From the NCBI RefSeq assembly GCF_963082655.1, contig NC_081555.1, positions 90,284,272 through 90,348,271 of the forward strand: 64,000 nucleotides of DNA. Direction: 5' to 3'. Shown in pieces: positions 1 through 9,440 of the stretch (position 1 is the stretch's first letter; each line of letters starts with the position of its first letter). Below the pieces are notes generated by a model. It ran no database searches. It saw only the letters and a list, made by a program, of their open reading frames with translations, and was not told the DNA's origin. The translations under genes were made by a program, and so were the position numbers. Source of the stretch: Stomoxys calcitrans. Lineage: Eukaryota; Arthropoda; Insecta; Diptera; Muscidae.

Positions 1-1792
1 CGTTACTACAGAAAGAGGCAGACTGTCTGGCGCCTCGTCTGGCCAAAATTTTCACAGCGTAGCCAGGACTTGCATATACACCGTAGGCCTGGCAGGAGGC
101 AAGGGTGGTGTTTATACCCAAGTCTGGCAAGGCAAGTTATGCGACACCGAAGGCCTACAGACCCATAAGCCTTACGTCCTTTCTACTCAAAACCATGGAA
201 CGTATTGTGGACACCATGATAAAGAGTAGGATATCCAGCGAACTGCTCAAATACAAACAGCATGCCTATGTCAAGGGAAGGTCAGTGGAGACTGCCCTGC
301 ACGAGGTTGTGCATAAAATAAAAAAATCGTTCGATGCCAAAACGCACACACTGGCGGTATGCATTGACATTGAGGGGGATTTTAACAATGTGCGGACCAA
401 CACATTGATCCAATCCTTAGACCAGTACCGGGTGGACCCGGTCCTTAGAGACTGGATAAACCATATGCTAAGGAACAGGTGGATAAATTGTGTGTCCAAT
501 AGTATAAACTTAAGGGAGAAAGTGGCACAGGTCACGCACGCCACAGTGGGGCATTTTATTGCCACTCCTATGGGTGATCACCATAAATGACCTATTACGG
601 ATGCTGACTGAGGAGGGGTTTGAACCCGTCTGCTACGCAGACGATGTTATAATACTTCTAAGGGGTAAGGATTCGAACGAGCTATGCAGAAGGTCCGAAA
701 GGGTCTTGCATATGGCATATGACATGACTAGACCCAGAGGTCTCAATGTTAACCCAGAGAAGACCGAAACGCACCACGTTTAATATTTATGTGTGATGTT
801 GGACAGGAAACTGATTTTGAAGTGTCACAGGAGCGTACTAAGAAGGCTCACAGATGTTGGGCACTATGTAGCCGGGCCGTTGACTCGAAATGGGGCCTAA
901 ATCGGAGGATAGTCCATTGGCTCTACAGGGGCGTGATTACACCAATACTTACTTACGCCTCATTAGTTTGGTGGACTTCTAGGGAGAAAAAGTGCAACAT
1001 AAGGACCATACAACAGGTTCAGAGAACATGTTGTCTTGTCATAGGCGGAGCGATGAGGACCACGCCCACTAGGGCACTGGAATCAATTCTAGATGTTCGA
1101 CCCATTGACATACAGATTAAGTGTGAGGCAGCCACTGCGGCTATGAGACTTTAGGCGATGGGAGAATGGATTGAGGATGGGAGCAGCTCATACCATCGCG
1201 GTATAATCGAGGCGACGATAGGAAACGTGGAAGGAAGGGAAGAGGTTTCCGATCGGATACCTGAGATGAACCTTGAAGTCGAGTGCGAGGCACTGCTGCC
1301 ATCGGCACAGTCTTGGATTGACGAAACCCTAGTATTGCCATCTGGATGATCATGTTACACGGATGGATCAAAGATAGACGACAGAGTGGAAGAGTGAGAA
1401 ACCAGGGACTGAGATCTATTTTAGACTGCCTGACCATAATACGGTCCTGCAGGCGGAGATCCGGGCGATCACGGAATGCGTGAAGTGGTGTGGTGCTAAC
1501 GCGAGGACGTTGAGTGTGAACTTCTTTACGGACAGTAAAATTGCCATAAGGGCAATAACAACCAGGACGGTAAGGTCACGAACAGTCTTGGAGTGTTAGA
1601 AGGAGATTAACGCCTTCTCTGAGAATGGGAAAATCCACATCGTTTGGGTGCCGGGCCATAACGGAGTAAGGGGAAAAGAAAGGGCAGGCGATTTGGCGGT
1701 GAAGGCCAGAGGACTGCCGTCAATAAACTTAGTTAACCCGAAGCCTTTCGGGAAGACGCCGTCCGAGTGGAGTGGAGTGGGCGACGAATGCG
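1..1792 (+). pseudogene. LOA/I-type non-LTR retrotransposon remnant (reverse transcriptase + RNase H)
   Basis: Decayed ORF2 of a non-LTR retrotransposon, running in from the left edge. Translated pieces at about 105-590, 559-783 and 789-1154 give reverse transcriptase: a YRPISLTSF motif near the start and the catalytic YADD box at about 634-645, then an LNVNPEKTE stretch. From about 1300 an RNase H domain follows, with YTDGSK at about 1356 and FFTDSK and WVPGHNGVRG further on, ending near 1790. Frameshifts and stops separate the pieces, so no working protein is made. RT followed by RNase H is seen in the LOA and I groups and absent from classic jockey elements. Related copies lie at 9440-12640 and 41025-42775. 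Confidence 0.85.
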
Positions 1793-2163
1793 CATGAAAC
1801 ATTTGCATCCTTCTTTCAAAGACTCCTCGTATTGTCCCTATCGGCCAATATGGGACCCCACTACCCAATTTGTGGTGGAGTAGCTGGTAAATACCTTCCA
1901 ATTGATGCCCATATCGTGCCAATCGGTTACAGTCACTTTTTTCGATATGGGTATCAGATAACGCCTGCTTTTTGGCAAAAAATTACAAATATAGATTTTC
2001 AGCAAATTTTTTGCTGTTATAGCAAACATTTTTGCTAGTTCTTTTTGCCAACAAGTTTTTCTAAGTGTTTTATTTTTGATTTTCGAATAATTGAAAATAA
2101 ATAAATTATTAAAGTTGATCATCAAGCTGTCGCTACAAATGCAAATATCGAGTATCGAGCGAG
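1793..2163. other. Upstream region of the first secreted-protein gene
   Basis: About 370 bp between the retrotransposon remnant and the TATA box at 2164. It is AT-rich from about 1960 on. No ORF or repeat could be assigned. By position it should include the proximal promoter of the gene at 2265. Confidence 0.5.
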
Positions 2164-2170
2164 TATAAAA
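2164..2170 (+). promoter_or_regulatory. TATA box of the 2265-2923 gene
   Basis: TATAAAA lies 101 bp before the ATG. An initiator-like ATTCAAAC stretch follows about 30 bp downstream near 2195, the usual distance, which would leave a 5' UTR of about 70 bp. Inferred from motif and spacing only. Confidence 0.6.
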
Positions 2171-2264
2171 TTGTTCACATATAGCCAGCATTATTCAAAC
2201 TAATTCGGTGTGTATTCTGTCTCGTGTGCATTAACGGAGTTTGTAGCTCAAATTATACCTTACT

Positions 2265-2923
2265 ATGGTTAAAAATAAAATCTTTTCTGTAGCCGGTATT
2301 GTATTGTTGAAGTTGTTGATTTTGCCTAAATATTCTAATGTACAGTGTTTATATTTCAAGTTTCATTGGTGATTGTGGCTTCCTTGGCCTCTTTGGGCCA
2401 AGCAGATGTGGTCGGGAAATCCTTGATGCAGGAGTTGGCCAACCATTTCCAGCAATTTGGTGCTGCCACCCTATGTGTTGCAGATCAATTCGATGATACT
2501 GATGTTCCCGGCAAAGTAGACAAGGTCATTGCTGAAGGCATAGGGTATTTGAAGCAATTTCTGGGTAAAACCTTATCCGATGAGGAATATATTAAACAAT
2601 CGATTCTTGTTATTAAGACAGCTGGAGCCAATATTGGTAGAACCCATGAAAAATGTGAAAAGGTACCTGCTGATTATGTTGCCAGTAATACGCCAGCTAA
2701 CGGTTCGGAAGTATTGGCCACTGGCAAAGTACTACTGAAAGTCAGTGAAAATTTATCGTGTGTAGTGCAAAGGGGAGATGCTACAGCCCTTGATAAGGTG
2801 CCATTCTTCTTTGCTAAGACCATTACCAATGCTGCATCCGATGAAAGTGATAAACAGGTCAATAAGTTGTTCAAACACAAAACGGTATTGGCCAATGATT
2901 TGGGAGGCTTGGCTTCATGCTAA
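2265..2923 (+). CDS. Small secreted four-cysteine protein, two exons, function unknown
   Basis: Inferred spliced gene. Exon 1 is 2265-2295 (10 codons plus one base), the intron is 2296-2360 (65 bp, GT...AG, phase 1), and exon 2 is 2361-2923, giving 197 residues. The uninterrupted reading frame starts at 2345 inside the intron; splicing to the upstream ATG instead gives a proper signal peptide, with a positive start (MVKNK), a hydrophobic core and likely cleavage after GQA at residue 25. The mature part looks mostly helical and has cysteines at 49, 109, 144 and 197 (the last residue). N-glycosylation sequons lie at 124 and 141. There is no membrane segment after the signal. A TATA box lies at 2164 and polyadenylation signals at 2970-2990. 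Length, intron phase and cysteine spacing match the gene at 56401-57068, so the two look paralogous. I do not recognise the family; an extracellular or glandular role is only a guess. Confidence 0.8.
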
Positions 2924-2969
2924 ACTGGCAGACTACCGTAATCGAAAAGTGAAGCCATGATTGAGTTAA

Positions 2970-2990
2970 AATAAACTGGGTTCGAATAAA
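2970..2990 (+). terminator. Polyadenylation signals of the 2265-2923 gene
   Basis: Two AATAAA hexamers, at 2970-2975 and 2985-2990, begin 47 and 62 bp after the stop codon. Either would suit 3' end formation of the secreted-protein transcript. Confidence 0.6.
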
Positions 2991-3029
2991 GTATATCTTC
3001 ATATAGCGCTAAAGGCATTTTTATTCTTT

Positions 3030-3390
3030 TTTAGTCCATGTTGATCTAAGCTGCCATATAGACCCAACCGCCGATTTAGGGTCGTAGGCCCATAAAAGTC
3101 ACATATATTATCCAATGTCGCCAAAATTTGGGAAATTTGGTCCAAATCGGAACATATTGGGTTGCCCAAAAAGTAATTGCGGATTTTTTAAAAGAAAGTC
3201 ACAAGCTGTGAAAAAATTTGTCAACGCCGACTATATGAAAAATCCGCAATTACTTTTTGGGCAACCCAATATTTCGATATAGCGCTATTGGGCACAAGGT
3301 ATGCATTTTTGCCGAAAGGTGGTTAACATATATACCCGAGGTGGTGGGTATCCAAAGTTCGGCCCGGCCAAACTTAACGCATTTTTACTT
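3030..3390 (+). mobile_element. mini-me-type element, 3' fragment, split by a mariner MITE
   Basis: Contains the ATATAGACC / CCGATTTAGGGT / GGCCCATAAAAG unit of the mini-me subfamily seen at 33245-35190 (here called beta). It ends with the family's right end: CCGAGGTGGTGGGTAT, then the GGCCCGGCC palindrome and TTTTTACTTGTT. It is interrupted at 3157-3269. Confidence 0.75.
3157..3269. mobile_element. 113-bp mariner-derived MITE
   Basis: Both ends carry the terminal inverted repeat TTGGGTTGCCCAAAAAGTAA, flanked by TA at 3155-3156 and 3270-3271. The ends match the mariner at 45199-46462, so this is a short internal-deletion derivative with no coding capacity, mobilised by the larger element's transposase (inference). 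Confidence 0.9.
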
Positions 3391-3410
3391 GTTTTTTATT
3401 ACTTTCGACG
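3391..3410 (+). pseudogene. Left piece of a mariner transposase split by the Transib insertion
   Basis: The last bases before the Transib element read, after removal of the insert and one copy of CGACG, directly into the reading frame that resumes at 8765: TATTACTTTCGACG encodes YYFRR, followed by GLTQQQCID. This shows the pre-insertion target was mariner coding sequence. Confidence 0.7.
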
Positions 3411-4841
3411 CACAGTGGGCCAAATGGCAAAAAAATTGGAAATAAGTCTACAACTTTTTATCTGTTGATTTTAGCCATACAAAATGTTCTAGACATTTGT
3501 AGAGGAGGACATAGGCTTTCAGAAAAGTGCTGTTGTTGGTCCATATCTTTAATACAGGGTGAGCTACAGGGTGTCAAAGTTGACCACTTTTGACTTCTCC
3601 AAGCTTCTGGGGGCCATAACTTTTGATCTACTCAACCGATTTACATGATTTAGGACTCTAGAGAAAGAGCTTGACAAGATCTAAAAAACTTATGCATAAA
3701 GTACCATGCCATCGTGTACTGTTAAGGAGTTATGAATTGTTTAATTTTAAAATATGAAAATTTGGCCTTGGTTTTTTTCAGTGTTTTTTAAATAACTCCG
3801 TCAATTTTAAAGCTATAAACTTCATACTTCACACAAATTATGCCAGCATATGTGTGCATAAAATACAAAAGGAATCACGTGAATATCTTTGGCGGTTTAA
3901 AAATGGCATCGTTTTCAATATGAAAAATATTTTTTTTGTCAAAAAATTGCAAAATTTTTCAAAAAAGATACTCCCATTTCCTTTAAGTTTTCGCAAACTT
4001 TGGCCGTCAAAGCATTATCATTTCTTTCCATTTTCACAAAGTCGAGGTATTAAGAAAAGTTTTAAGTGCTAATTTGGCTAATTTCGATATCAAACAACAC
4101 CGTTATCTTAAGACCAAAATGGCCAATTTTTTTACTAAACTTCAAAAGTTTCTCACTGGAAAAAAAGTTCCACGGGGATTTTTTCGCTTTTTTTGAACTT
4201 AAATGAAAGCTTAAAATGTTCCCAACATTTTAAGGTATGTCTCGCCATATCCTAGCCATAAATGAGATCGTAGCGATCAAAATACTGAAAAAAGTCAATT
4301 TTCAAGTAGTGCTATATTCATTGCTAAAAAACAAGTATTACGTCACATTTTATTGCAAAGATGTTAAATAAACTTTTATTTGGTAACACTTCTTCTACAA
4401 AACACAAAAAGAATCATGGAAATATCTCTATTCTATTCCATTTTATGGAACCGGCAATAAAAAAGTCAATTTTTCAAAAAAGTCGAATTTCCCAAATTTT
4501 GTTTTTGTTGTCCTAATTGCACATGACACACTATAGCCATATTTACGCAACATACCTTATCGTAAAGGAAATTTTCATACCTTTCCAACGATGTATAAAA
4601 CATTTCTCAACTCGGATTCTATCTACTCTAAAATTCATTTACACTTCATTAAACTCTATATAAAAATGTCTATTTGTGAAATGGAACCTTATATGGGGCC
4701 TACACTAAAACATTGATAGATTTGCCCAGGGTTTACAATACAAATGTGTTAGAATAAAAAAAGGTCTCCTGCCAAAGTTTAAAAAAATTGGAATAAAAAT
4801 ATGTGTTTTAGAGCGAAAACACTTCGCATCGGCGTGCGTTT
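3411..4841 (+). repeat. Left terminal inverted repeat of the Transib element
   Basis: Reverse complement of 7329-8759. It starts with CACAGTG, has an A-run nonamer-like block beginning at base 20, and ends where the sequence diverges after GGCGTGCGTTT. The body is AT-rich, with long A and T runs. A 72-codon open frame at 3854-4072 recurs identically in the other arm but looks like chance coding in AT-rich sequence. Confidence 0.95.
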
Positions 4842-4889
4842 ATATGTATATTAGCTACTCCCAAAATAAAAAAGCATTTTAGTTTTGTA

Positions 4890-6932
4890 TTATTTGATTT
4901 TATTCTCTACCAAATAATCTAAGGTATCAAAATTTAAAAGCTCTTTAATTTGAATGGCATCGGGATCGTCCTTATCTATATCGTCACATATTTTTGGTAG
5001 CCATTTAGTTCTGATGCTGTATAGTACCGGATCAGACGATAACAATAAATATTGAAGTAAATCATAATTTTGGTTAAATTTGGTGCTCTTTCGGGTATTG
5101 AAAAGCCGGAACTGTTTAACATCTCTATTACGGGATTCCTGAGCTTCTTCTGTAAGTTCTCCTAACGGAAGTATGTTGTATTCCACAATTTCCTTGCCAT
5201 GATGTAAGACTTTATGTACTGTCGGTGTTAAAGCTTTCCACGAATATAAATCAGATAAAATGTTTTTTGTGTCATTACTATAAGCTTCAAATTTGGTTGA
5301 ATTTATCATCTTTTTGCTATTGATTACAGCCAAAATCACTTTGAATCGTCTTAGCAAGTGTTCATCAAGACCGGTTATTTTAGATGTCGATACGGGGTCC
5401 TCAAAAAACCGCCTTGCCGAGTTGCCATCATTTGTGCTTCCGTATCCGTAAAGAGGTTTATCTATTATAAGTCCCTTTTGTTTAAACTCCAACTGGATTC
5501 GATTCTTCTCTTCCTGCCTCATTTTGTGAAGATCTTGGTTGTTTCTAGCAGAGACATCGCGGTTTCCAGGGCTAGTCCGATATTTAAGGTCATACGATAA
5601 ATGCAAACAATACTCCATGAATCGAATTCTACAGTGCAGGGGCGAAATACCGAAATTGAGCGCATTTTCGTTTACTAAATTTTCATCAGACTTGTCCTCG
5701 AATTGCCCATTCTTCTTGCCACAAATATTGCATCTCCAATTGGACATAACGCCAGTTAATGCGTTTGCCACCTTTCCATCGATCATAGTGAGTTGTAGTT
5801 GAAACGAAACTTTTATATTTCTTCCCAATTGGTTTATAACAATCATGGGTAATGCAGCAATTTCTTCCTTTATTTCGTTCACCAAAGATCGTGTTGTGTT
5901 CCGGTCTTCCTTTGTATACTCAAACCGAATTGGGCGACATAAATATTTTGACCCAGGTGTTCTATTTATCCATATATCTTGAAATGCATTTTCTTTCGAT
6001 GATGAAGATTGGTCCTTGTACAATCTCATTCTCAATGGTACTAATGATGCCATGAAAATTGATGCGAAGTTGGTATCTATTTCTGTTTGTTGCTTATATT
6101 CGGAAAATCCAGATGATCCATCACAACCCCATTTGCTGATCAAAACCACTTCGGAATTATTACATGTGTTCAACTGTTCTTCAGTAAAATTAGAAATAAT
6201 TCTAACAGCTGTATTTTCAACAAGATCAGCAAGTTTCACTCTTGCTTTTAATTCGTCCACGTATATATTTGATGGCACCATTTTCGTCCTGGTGTTGTAC
6301 AATTTATGTTTTGAGGGTAAACAACCCCATCCTTTTTCACGAAGAGCCTTCCTCATTGTTGAGTATTTGTTTCTTGAGAGGCCTAGGTTCAAAATCAGGG
6401 CCAGTGCATCTTCCTCCGTGAATTCTGTAGTCGATTTTGGAGTTGGAATACTTTCTACCATTCTCTTTACCCTTTTCGGAGATGCTAATGGTAAAACATC
6501 GACAATTCGTCCAACATTTTTTGGTTGTGTTTTTAACAATGCTGTTTTGAACGTATCTTTTATTAAATTTGGCGGATGTGCCGCCAATAGTTCCTCTTGT
6601 TTTTTCTTTTTGGTTTTCTCCGTAACTTCGTCGTATGCTTTGCTAGGCCGGCCGGGAATCAGCGGTTTAATTTCAATAAGTAGATCCGATTTCAGCCACT
6701 TCTCATACATTTTGAAAAACTTGATTTTTGCGAATGAACATTCTGGCAACCTTCTCTCAAATGATTTGTAGAATTTTTCAAGTTTGTCTAAAGCGTCTTT
6801 ATTTAGCCTTATTCCATATATGTGGTCCAAAGTGTAAACAAGTTCCTTAAATGACTCCGTGTATGATTTGGAATCATTTTTGATGTCCCATACAATTTTC
6901 GAAAGAGTGGAATACTTCAGTATGACTTCCAT
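4890..6932 (-). CDS. Transib transposase (RAG1-like DDE recombinase), intact, 680 aa
   Basis: Cuts and joins the ends of its own element; the family is related to the RAG1 core of V(D)J recombinase. Seen in the sequence: the first catalytic Asp in CDGSSGFSEYKQ (D271), the second in MIDGKVANALTG (D385), then a CNIC zinc pair (C401, C404), HCRIRFMEYCLHLSY (433-447), STNDGNSARRFF (499-510), ITGLDEHLLRRF (519-530), and HKVLHHG, whose H573 and H578 match the five-residue spacing of the RAG1 zinc histidines. The catalytic Glu should be E596 or E599 in LTEEAQESRN. The D-D distance (114) and the Cys2His2 layout fit RAG1. There are no internal stops and 680 residues is a normal Transib length. The N-terminal 150 residues are Lys-rich and probably bind DNA. 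The gene fills the element's unique centre; its promoter should lie in 6933-7328. No RAG2-like partner is present. Confidence 0.93.
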   Translation of the reverse strand: MEVILKYSTLSKIVWDIKNDSKSYTESFKELVYTLDHIYGIRLNKDALDKLEKFYKSFERRLPECSFAKIKFFKMYEKWLKSDLLIEIKPLIPGRPSKAYDEVTEKTKKKKQEELLAAHPPNLIKDTFKTALLKTQPKNVGRIVDVLPLASPKRVKRMVESIPTPKSTTEFTEEDALALILNLGLSRNKYSTMRKALREKGWGCLPSKHKLYNTRTKMVPSNIYVDELKARVKLADLVENTAVRIISNFTEEQLNTCNNSEVVLISKWGCDGSSGFSEYKQQTEIDTNFASIFMASLVPLRMRLYKDQSSSSKENAFQDIWINRTPGSKYLCRPIRFEYTKEDRNTTRSLVNEIKEEIAALPMIVINQLGRNIKVSFQLQLTMIDGKVANALTGVMSNWRCNICGKKNGQFEDKSDENLVNENALNFGISPLHCRIRFMEYCLHLSYDLKYRTSPGNRDVSARNNQDLHKMRQEEKNRIQLEFKQKGLIIDKPLYGYGSTNDGNSARRFFEDPVSTSKITGLDEHLLRRFKVILAVINSKKMINSTKFEAYSNDTKNILSDLYSWKALTPTVHKVLHHGKEIVEYNILPLGELTEEAQESRNRDVKQFRLFNTRKSTKFNQNYDLLQYLLLSSDPVLYSIRTKWLPKICDDIDKDDPDAIQIKELLNFDTLDYLVENKIK

Positions 6933-7328
6933 AACTTATAAATGTCCTTTACGCCTCTACAAAATATAATGAAGAAAATTTGGATTTTGTTCAAATATTT
7001 ATGCAATATATTCACAATTAATGACCCATTTCAGGTATCAGACGCAATCGTAAAAAGGGGTCCAAAGTGCCTCTTTTTACTTACTCTTCTATAATTATTT
7101 ACCTGGACTCGAATTTGGTTAAAAAAAATGACAATGAATTTTTTATGGGTAGGTTTTTTCACATTCATTGATACGGTGGATTTCCTGGGAATTCGACATA
7201 GCGAAACAGGTAACATTTGTCTGCATCAAATCTTAACACAAATATATATATATATGCAGGTATATTTCTAGGTTACTTTTTATTCAAAAATCATCAGCTT
7301 ACATTAAAAATAGATGTAGGTACTATAC
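6933..7328 (-). promoter_or_regulatory. Transposase upstream region within the Transib element
   Basis: A 396-bp stretch between the transposase start codon and the right inverted repeat. It is the only single-copy sequence upstream of the gene inside the element, so it should hold the promoter. No clear TATA box in a convincing position was seen. No extra coding exon could be supported. Confidence 0.4.
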
Positions 7329-8759
7329 AAACGCACGCCGATGCGAAGTGTTTTCGCTCTAAAACACATATTTTTATTCCAATTTTTTTAAACTTTGGCA
7401 GGAGACCTTTTTTAATTCTAACACATTTGTATTGTAAACCCTGGGCAAATCTATCAATGTTTTAGTGTAGGCCCCATATAAGGTTCCATTTCACAAATAG
7501 ACATTTTTATATAGAGTTTAATGAAGTGTAAATGAATTTTAGAGTAGATAGAATCCGAGTTGAGAAATGTTTTATACATTGTTGGAAAGGTATGAAAATT
7601 TCCTTTACGATAAGGTATGTTGCGTAAATATGGCTATAGTGTGTCATGTGCAATTAGGACAACAAAAACAAAATTTGGGAAATTCGACTTTTTTGAAAAA
7701 TTGACTTTTTTATTGCCGGTTCCATAAAATGGAATAGAATAGAGATATTTCCATGATTCTTTTTGTGTTTTGTAGAAGAAGTGTTACCAAATAAAAGTTT
7801 ATTTAACATCTTTGCAATAAAATGTGACGTAATACTTGTTTTTTAGCAATGAATATAGCACTACTTGAAAATTGACTTTTTTCAGTATTTTGATCGCTAC
7901 GATCTCATTTATGGCTAGGATATGGCGAGACATACCTTAAAATGTTGGGAACATTTTAAGCTTTCATTTAAGTTCAAAAAAAGCGAAAAAATCCCCGTGG
8001 AACTTTTTTTCCAGTGAGAAACTTTTGAAGTTTAGTAAAAAAATTGGCCATTTTGGTCTTAAGATAACGGTGTTGTTTGATATCGAAATTAGCCAAATTA
8101 GCACTTAAAACTTTTCTTAATACCTCGACTTTGTGAAAATGGAAAGAAATGATAATGCTTTGACGGCCAAAGTTTGCGAAAACTTAAAGGAAATGGGAGT
8201 ATCTTTTTTGAAAAATTTTGCAATTTTTTGACAAAAAAAATATTTTTCATATTGAAAACGATGCCATTTTTAAACCGCCAAAGATATTCACGTGATTCCT
8301 TTTGTATTTTATGCACACATATGCTGGCATAATTTGTGTGAAGTATGAAGTTTATAGCTTTAAAATTGACGGAGTTATTTAAAAAACACTGAAAAAAACC
8401 AAGGCCAAATTTTCATATTTTAAAATTAAACAATTCATAACTCCTTAACAGTACACGATGGCATGATACTTTATGCATAAGTTTTTTAGATCTTGTCAAG
8501 CTCTTTCTCTAGAGTCCTAAATCATGTAAATCGGTTGAGTAGATCAAAAGTTATGGCCCCCAGAAGCTTGGAGAAGTCAAAAGTGGTCAACTTTGACACC
8601 CTGTAGCTCACCCTGTATTAAAGATATGGACCAACAACAGCACTTTTCTGAAAGCCTATGTCCTCCTCTACAAATGTCTAGAACATTTTGTATGGCTAAA
8701 ATCAACAGATAAAAAGTTGTAGACTTATTTCCAATTTTTTTGCCATTTGGCCCACTGTG
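7329..8759 (-). repeat. Right terminal inverted repeat of the Transib element
   Basis: Mirror of 3411-4841 and of equal length (1431 bp). It ends at CACTGTG, directly followed by the second copy of the CGACG target duplication. Confidence 0.95.
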
Positions 8760-9030
8760 CGACGTGGATTAACTCAACAACAGTGCATCGATGTACTTTA
8801 ATCAATTTTTGGCGAAGAAGCTCCTTCAAGGACCAGTGTTTATCGATGGTATGATGAATTCAACCGAGGTCGTAGTTCACTCCAAGATGAATTTCGTGAA
8901 GGTCGTCCAAAATCAGTTGTTGTTTCAAAAACCATTGATGCTGTGCGCCAACTGATATTGCAAGATGGTCATATGACCTATCGTGAGATTGAGACAACCT
9001 AAGGCATTAGTGGCACCAGCATTACTTTAC
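8760..9030 (+). pseudogene. mariner transposase N-terminal fragment, interrupted by Transib
   Basis: The frame reads GLTQQQCID, then EEAPSRTSVYRWYDEFNRG, RSSLQDEFREGRPKS and TYREIETT, the helix-turn-helix and linker region typical of mariner transposases. It has in-frame stops after DVL and after EIETT and breaks off near 9014, before any catalytic residue. It differs clearly from the mariner at 45199, so it belongs to another mariner subfamily. The short 5' part lies at 3391-3410. Confidence 0.85.
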
Positions 9031-9046
9031 TTTCAGTAATGCTGGT

Positions 9047-9440
9047 CCCACAGAATATTTGTTCCACTAGCCGAACGAAGTTAGAATAGCGTTGCAAGCG
9101 CCTCGATATTCTGCGCTCATTCTAAAATCTCTGAAACCAAGTTTCGACCACTTGATCTTTCCATCGGGCTTTTGGTCTTCCCGATTTGTGTGTACCACCG
9201 CGTTTGTCTTCAAAAGACTTCTTTTGCTGCAGCTTCTTCATCCATTCTGACAATATGGCCTAGCCAACGCAGCCGTTGTATTTTGATGCATGTAACTATG
9301 CTATCGTCGTCATACAGCTCGTGGTTCATACTTCGCCTATATTCTCCATTAACGCAAACTGGTGCATATATTTTACGAAGAATCTTTCTCTCAAATACTC
9401 CAAGCACTGCCTCATCTGCAAGTCGAAAGGGGAACGAAGA
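9047..9440 (-). pseudogene. RTE-type non-LTR retrotransposon, 3' ORF fragment
   Basis: Minus-strand translation gives DEAVLGVFERKILRKIY, IVTCIKIQRLRWLGHIVRMDE and GRPKARW, the C-terminal region that follows reverse transcriptase in RTE-group elements. It matches 38798-39120, and both copies share the 3' end GTTCCACTAGCCGAACG. 5'-truncated, with frame breaks. Confidence 0.8.

Larger units (their letters stand above)
3411..8759 (-). mobile_element. Complete Transib-superfamily DNA transposon with 1.43-kb terminal inverted repeats
   Basis: A 5349-bp element bounded by a perfect 5-bp direct duplication CGACG (3406-3410 and 8760-8764). Both ends start with CACAGTG. The inverted arms are 3411-4841 and 7329-8759, each 1431 bp; sampled stretches line up without gaps, and I found three mismatches (3704/8466, 4590/7580, 4756/7414). 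The single-copy centre carries one intact transposase gene on the minus strand. A 5-bp duplication, CAC-starting ends and a RAG1-like protein together identify Transib. Transib elements known to me usually have short inverted repeats, so arms this long are unusual. Near-identical arms plus an open transposase frame suggest a recent insertion. Confidence 0.93.

Noticed and set aside
266..565. Minus-strand open frame opposite the first RT fragment
   Set aside because: Antisense shadow of reverse transcriptase sequence; plus-strand motifs decide the reading.
3854..4072. A 72-codon open frame present identically in both Transib arms (also 8098-8316)
   Set aside because: It lies in AT-rich arm sequence, is rich in Phe and Lys from T and A runs, has no motif, and is duplicated only because the arms are inverted copies.
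6016..6771. A 251-codon open frame on the plus strand opposite the Transib transposase
   Set aside because: It is the antisense shadow of conserved transposase coding sequence; the minus-strand protein carries all the family motifs.
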